Assembly (NCBI RefSeq): GCF_000805335.1 | Contig: NZ_KN708638.1 | Location: 423,602 to 487,601, forward strand | Direction of reading: 5' to 3' | DNA length: 64,000 nt | DNA from: Streptomyces sp. CT34 | Lineage (GTDB): Bacteria; Actinomycetota; Actinomycetes; Streptomycetales; Streptomycetaceae | In this document: piece by piece, positions 60,813 to 64,000 of the stretch | Position numbering within the stretch: position 1 is the first letter of the stretch | How the letters are laid out: each line of letters begins with the position of its first letter | Position numbers and translations under genes: made by a program | The notes under the pieces: model-generated | Seen by the model: the letters and a program-made list of their open reading frames with translations, nothing else | Databases searched by the model: none | What the model was told of the DNA's origin: nothing

Positions 60813-61879
60813 GACGCGCTGCGGGTGAGGTCGATGCCGGTGTCCTGCCCACGCAGGATCATCTGGTGTGTGCGCCGCAGCATCTGGCCCGGCAGCACCC
60901 CCAGCTCGTCGGCCAGACGGCGGCGGGTCCGGTCGAACACCGTCAGCGCATCGACCTGCCGGCCGCTACGGTACAGGGCGCGCATCAGCATCGCGGCGAC
61001 CGGTTCGTTCAGGGGCTGGGCCACGGCCAGGGCACGCAGTTCGGCCATCGCCTCGGCGTGCTGGCCCAGCTTCAGCTGCCAGTCCAGCTTCCGCTGTACG
61101 AGGGCGATCCTGCGTTCGGTGAGCCGCAGCCGCTCCAGTTCGGCGAACGGTCCGGGCAGGCCGGCCAGCGGCTCCCCTCGGAACAGGTCCAGCGCCTGCG
61201 AGCAGTATCGGACCGCCTCTGCCAGTTCACCGTCCCGTTCCGCGCTCCCGGCGGCGGTGACCAGCTCCTCCATGCGCACCACGTCCACCTCGACGGCGCC
61301 GGGCGTCAGCCGGTAGCCGCAGCGGTCACGCCGGATCACCGAGTCCGTACTGTCCCCGGCTCGCAGGGCCTTGCGCAGCCGGTAGACGTACACCGGAACC
61401 ACCTTCGTGATCGGCGGCTCCATTCCCCATACCCCGTCGAGCAGTTCCTGCTGGCTGACCGTCCGGTCCGGGCACAGCACCAGCGTGGCCAGTACGGCTT
61501 GCTGGCGCAGGTGCCCCAGGTCCACGGGCTGTCCGTCGCGCCGGGCCTGCAGTGGTCCGAGCACGGAGATCCGCAACTGCGGTTCGCGCACGCGGCGGAC
61601 GGCGGTCCGCGGCACCGGGTCCGCCGCCGGCTTGCGGGGACCGTGGCCGGGGACGACCAGGCCGCAGTCGAAGGCGTGGACGATGGCGGCGGCCCGGTCG
61701 CGCAGTTCGAGTTTGGTGAGGATCCGCGCGAGGTGTCCGGCCACGGTGTCCTTGGGCATGGCGAGCACGAAGGCGATCTCGGTGTCTTGCAGGCCGCAGC
61801 CGACGGCGTAGAGCACCTCGCGTTCCTGATGTGTGAGTGTGGTGAAGGTCGATGGGCCGGTGATGGCGGTCGTCGGCAT
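60809..61879 (-). CDS. LuxR-SARP hybrid transcriptional regulator
   Basis: A 356-residue regulator with two DNA-binding parts. Residues about 14-70 are a LuxR HTH (LTHQEREVLYAVGCGLQDTE, KDTVAGHLARILTKLEL). Residues about 100-180 are a SARP winged helix (LRISVLGPLQARRDGQPVDL, RQQAVLATLVL, VYVYRLRKAL), followed by a BTAD helical domain with FRGEPLAGLPGPFAELERLR. SARPs activate antibiotic clusters. ATG 61879 with GGAGAG seven bases upstream. The adjacent coupled gene is DUF6585-like, and no biosynthetic genes are next to it; its target could be elsewhere in the window. Confidence 0.88.
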   Translation of the reverse strand: MPTTAITGPSTFTTLTHQEREVLYAVGCGLQDTEIAFVLAMPKDTVAGHLARILTKLELRDRAAAIVHAFDCGLVVPGHGPRKPAADPVPRTAVRRVREPQLRISVLGPLQARRDGQPVDLGHLRQQAVLATLVLCPDRTVSQQELLDGVWGMEPPITKVVPVYVYRLRKALRAGDSTDSVIRRDRCGYRLTPGAVEVDVVRMEELVTAAGSAERDGELAEAVRYCSQALDLFRGEPLAGLPGPFAELERLRLTERRIALVQRKLDWQLKLGQHAEAMAELRALAVAQPLNEPVAAMLMRALYRSGRQVDALTVFDRTRRRLADELGVLPGQMLRRTHQMILRGQDTGIDLTRSAS

Positions 61880-62017
61880 CGGGCTCTCCGGGCTCCGTAC
61901 TGATCGGGCTGGCAGATGCCGTCGATGCTGGTTCCGGCACCGGTCGACGGACAGGCCAGGAGACCGGCCGTATCCGGCCGGTGGCCGCGCTAGAGTCCCT
62001 CACCTGGGGAAAGAGAC

Positions 62018-64000
62018 ATGTTTCGGGGGAAGACGGTGACCGTGACCAATGAGCTGAGCCCGCTGCTACGGCGGCTGCGGCAGCAGGCGGGGATGACCCA
62101 GGAGGCCCTGGCCGAGCGTGCCGGTGTGGGCGTGCGTACCGTCCGTGGCCTGGAGACCGGCGAGCGCGCCGACCCCAGGGTGACCACCGTGCGGCTGCTC
62201 GCCGACGCCCTCGGTCTGGCGTCCGAGGAACGCGAGGAGCTTTTGGCGGCGGCCATCCGCCGGAGCGGGGACGGGGGCGGGAGCGGGGACGGTAACGGGG
62301 ACGGGAAGCAACCGGACGAATCGACCGGCCACGTCGAACCGGCCGCGGAACAGCCGGTCCCGGTGGTGCGCGAAACCCTGGTGGACGTCGCCGAGCAGCT
62401 GGCGCACGCGGTGGCTGCCCGCTGGCAGCGCGAGGAGGAGCAGCGGCAGGTCCACGACCCCTACCCGCTGCCGGTGTGCTGGCAACAGGTTCCCGAGGAG
62501 CTGACCGACCACTGGGCCAACATCCGCCGTCTACCCGCCGGGGACACCCGCGGCCCGCTGGACCTGAGCGGGCGATTGGACGAGATCGTGGGCGTGTACC
62601 GGCGGATCCCGTCCGGGCGGCTGGTGGTGCTGGGCCGGTCCGGCTCCGGGAAGACGATCCTCACCGTGCGGTTCGTCCTGGACCATCTGAAGTCGAGGGC
62701 CCGCACCGAAGCAGTACCGGTGATCTTCAGCATCGGTTCATGGGATCCCACCGCCGTCACGTTCCGGGACTGGCTGACCGCGCAACTGACACGCGACCAC
62801 CCGGGTCTTGCCGCCACGGGCCCCGGTGGAACGAGCCTGGCCGCCGCGCTGGTCGAGACCGGCGGGGTACTCCCCGTCCTGGACGGCTTCGACGAGATCG
62901 CCGGCGGCCTGCGCCGTCCCGCACTGGAGGCGCTCAACGCCACCACCCTTCCCCTGCTGCTGACGAGCCGTCCCGCCGAGTACGCCGCCGCGGTGGCGGA
63001 GACCGACGTGCTCACCTCCGCCGCCGCGGTGGAGGTGACCGATCTGACGCTGAACGACCTGGCCGCCTACCTGCCGCGCACCGCGCGCAAGGCCCGTGGC
63101 GGGGACCCCGCGGCGACGGCTTGGGACCCCGTGCTGAGTGAGCTTCGTGAACGGCCGCACAACCAGGCCGGTGCCAACCTCGCTGCGGTGCTGACCACTC
63201 CGCTGATGGTGACGCTCGCCCGCGCCGTCTACAGCGACACCCCCGACCACGACCCGGCCGCGCTTCTGGACACCCGGCGGTTCCCGAGCCCCGAGGACCT
63301 GGAGGACCACCTCCTCGACAACTTCACCGCCACCGTCTACCGCCCCCGGCCCGAGCACCGCCCGGGCAGCCGTGCCGTCGACCCGGAGCGCGCCCAGTAC
63401 TGGCTCGGCTACCTCGCCCACCACCTGACGCGGCTCGACACCCCCAACCTGGAGTGGTGGCGCCTGGGTAGCGGGGTGCGCCGCTCCACCCGCACCCTGA
63501 CGACCGCGCTGGTGATCTGCCTGGCCATCGGGCTCATCGACAGCGCCGTCGGCGCCCTCTTCGACTCCCTCGGGTTCCAGCTCGCGGACGGCGTGGTGGC
63601 AGGGCTCCTCTCCGGGCTCCTGTTCGGGATCGCGTACTGGTTCATGGTCGCGGCCAAGAACACGGCGGTGAAGCCGTCCGGCGTGCGCATGAAACTGTTC
63701 GGCAGGGAAGCCAAGACCCTGCGCAGACCGCTCCCCCAACTCCTGATCGGGGTGCTGTGCGGTCTGGTCTTCGGCTGTGGCTACGGCTTCGTACGCGGCA
63801 TGCTCAACGGCGTCGTCCATCACGCCGGCCTGCCGACCAGCCTGACCGCCGGCCTCGGCGACGGCACCCTCTACGGACTGGTCTTCGCGCTGGGAGCCGG
63901 CCCCACCTTCGGCCTCCTGACCCTGCTGGAAACCCCTCTCGACATCCGCTCCGCCGTGAATCCGGTCAGCCTCCTGCGCACGAACTTCCGAACGGTGGCC
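62018..64000 (+). CDS. HTH-NACHT NTPase with C-terminal membrane helices (partial)
   Basis: At least 661 residues, open at the window edge. XRE-type HTH at about 14-68 (LLRRLRQQAGMTQEALAERA and VRTVRGLETGERADPRV), a Gly/Asp linker (SGDGGGSGDGNGDG), then a NACHT STAND-type NTPase: Walker A GRSGSGKT (206-213), Walker B VLPVLDGFDE (284-293), sensor LLLTSRPAEY. Then a helical part (WLGYLAHHLTRLDTPNLEW) and several membrane helices (about 495-650: LVICLAIGLIDSAVGALF, LLIGVLCGLVFGCGYGF). Start ATG 62018 with GGGGAAAG upstream; GTG 62036 is a good alternative. NACHT proteins of this kind occur in phage defence and signalling; the role here is not known. Confidence 0.85.
   Translation, partial: MFRGKTVTVTNELSPLLRRLRQQAGMTQEALAERAGVGVRTVRGLETGERADPRVTTVRLLADALGLASEEREELLAAAIRRSGDGGGSGDGNGDGKQPDESTGHVEPAAEQPVPVVRETLVDVAEQLAHAVAARWQREEEQRQVHDPYPLPVCWQQVPEELTDHWANIRRLPAGDTRGPLDLSGRLDEIVGVYRRIPSGRLVVLGRSGSGKTILTVRFVLDHLKSRARTEAVPVIFSIGSWDPTAVTFRDWLTAQLTRDHPGLAATGPGGTSLAAALVETGGVLPVLDGFDEIAGGLRRPALEALNATTLPLLLTSRPAEYAAAVAETDVLTSAAAVEVTDLTLNDLAAYLPRTARKARGGDPAATAWDPVLSELRERPHNQAGANLAAVLTTPLMVTLARAVYSDTPDHDPAALLDTRRFPSPEDLEDHLLDNFTATVYRPRPEHRPGSRAVDPERAQYWLGYLAHHLTRLDTPNLEWWRLGSGVRRSTRTLTTALVICLAIGLIDSAVGALFDSLGFQLADGVVAGLLSGLLFGIAYWFMVAAKNTAVKPSGVRMKLFGREAKTLRRPLPQLLIGVLCGLVFGCGYGFVRGMLNGVVHHAGLPTSLTAGLGDGTLYGLVFALGAGPTFGLLTLLETPLDIRSAVNPVSLLRTNFRTVA

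Overview
The window is GC-rich actinobacterial DNA, almost certainly from a Streptomyces or close relative: very GC-rich third positions, frequent GTG and TTG starts, GTGA/ATGA start-stop overlaps, and families typical of the genus (DUF397, DUF3040, SARP regulator, S33 tripeptidyl-aminopeptidases, DmdR-type iron box, many GNAT enzymes). No rRNA, tRNA, CRISPR array, replication origin or insertion sequence was seen. The many accessory and broken genes suggest a chromosome arm rather than the core.

Layout. 0-3.8 kb: a Bcr/CflA drug exporter broken by a nonsense codon, its MarR regulator, a decayed GNAT gene, and two small secreted proteins with clear terminators. 4.1-5.5 kb: a cytochrome P450. 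5.9-17.4 kb: one tightly packed minus-strand operon of 11 genes (read 17369 to 5926): nucleotide-sugar dehydrogenase, TIM-barrel isomerase-like protein, two PLP aminotransferase-fold proteins, NAD-dependent epimerase, FemAB/GNAT-like acyltransferase, WbqC-like protein, PIG-L deacetylase, DHA2 exporter, GNAT, and secreted S33 peptidase. This looks like a compact biosynthesis, export and processing cassette for an unrecognised sugar-derived metabolite. 18-24 kb: secreted lipase, orphan DUF397, methyltransferase, NDH-2-like flavoprotein, flavodoxin, GNAT. 24-36 kb: KimA-like K+ transporter, small coupled genes, a broken metallo-beta-lactamase-fold gene, a DUF3040 pair, a second S33 peptidase, a cysteine synthase-family enzyme, a stand-alone LigD-type DNA ligase, and a Tat-exported DUF4185 protein. 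36-43 kb: a PadR/acyl-CoA dehydrogenase unit with a perfect palindromic operator, an iron-box-controlled DUF2470 gene, and a Met/His-rich copper-type cassette (membrane protein, YcnI, PepSY). 43.9-54.7 kb: a calpain-like protease, DUF3995, MshB-like deacetylase, MacB-type ABC exporter with a two-component system, and a membrane-anchored methyltransferase. 55.4-57.3 kb: a cyclodipeptide synthase coupled to a CYP121-like P450. 57.5-58.8 kb: a head-to-head junction of a truncated PKS dehydratase and a truncated methyltransferase. 59-64 kb: a cutinase-like hydrolase, a LuxR-SARP hybrid regulator with a coupled DUF6585-like gene, and, divergently, a HTH-NACHT-transmembrane NTPase that runs off the end.

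The strongest candidates for new biology are the 11-gene operon and the cyclodipeptide synthase/CYP121-like pair, whose P450 differs from mycobacterial CYP121 at two substrate-contact positions. All functions are read from sequence motifs; no database search was possible.
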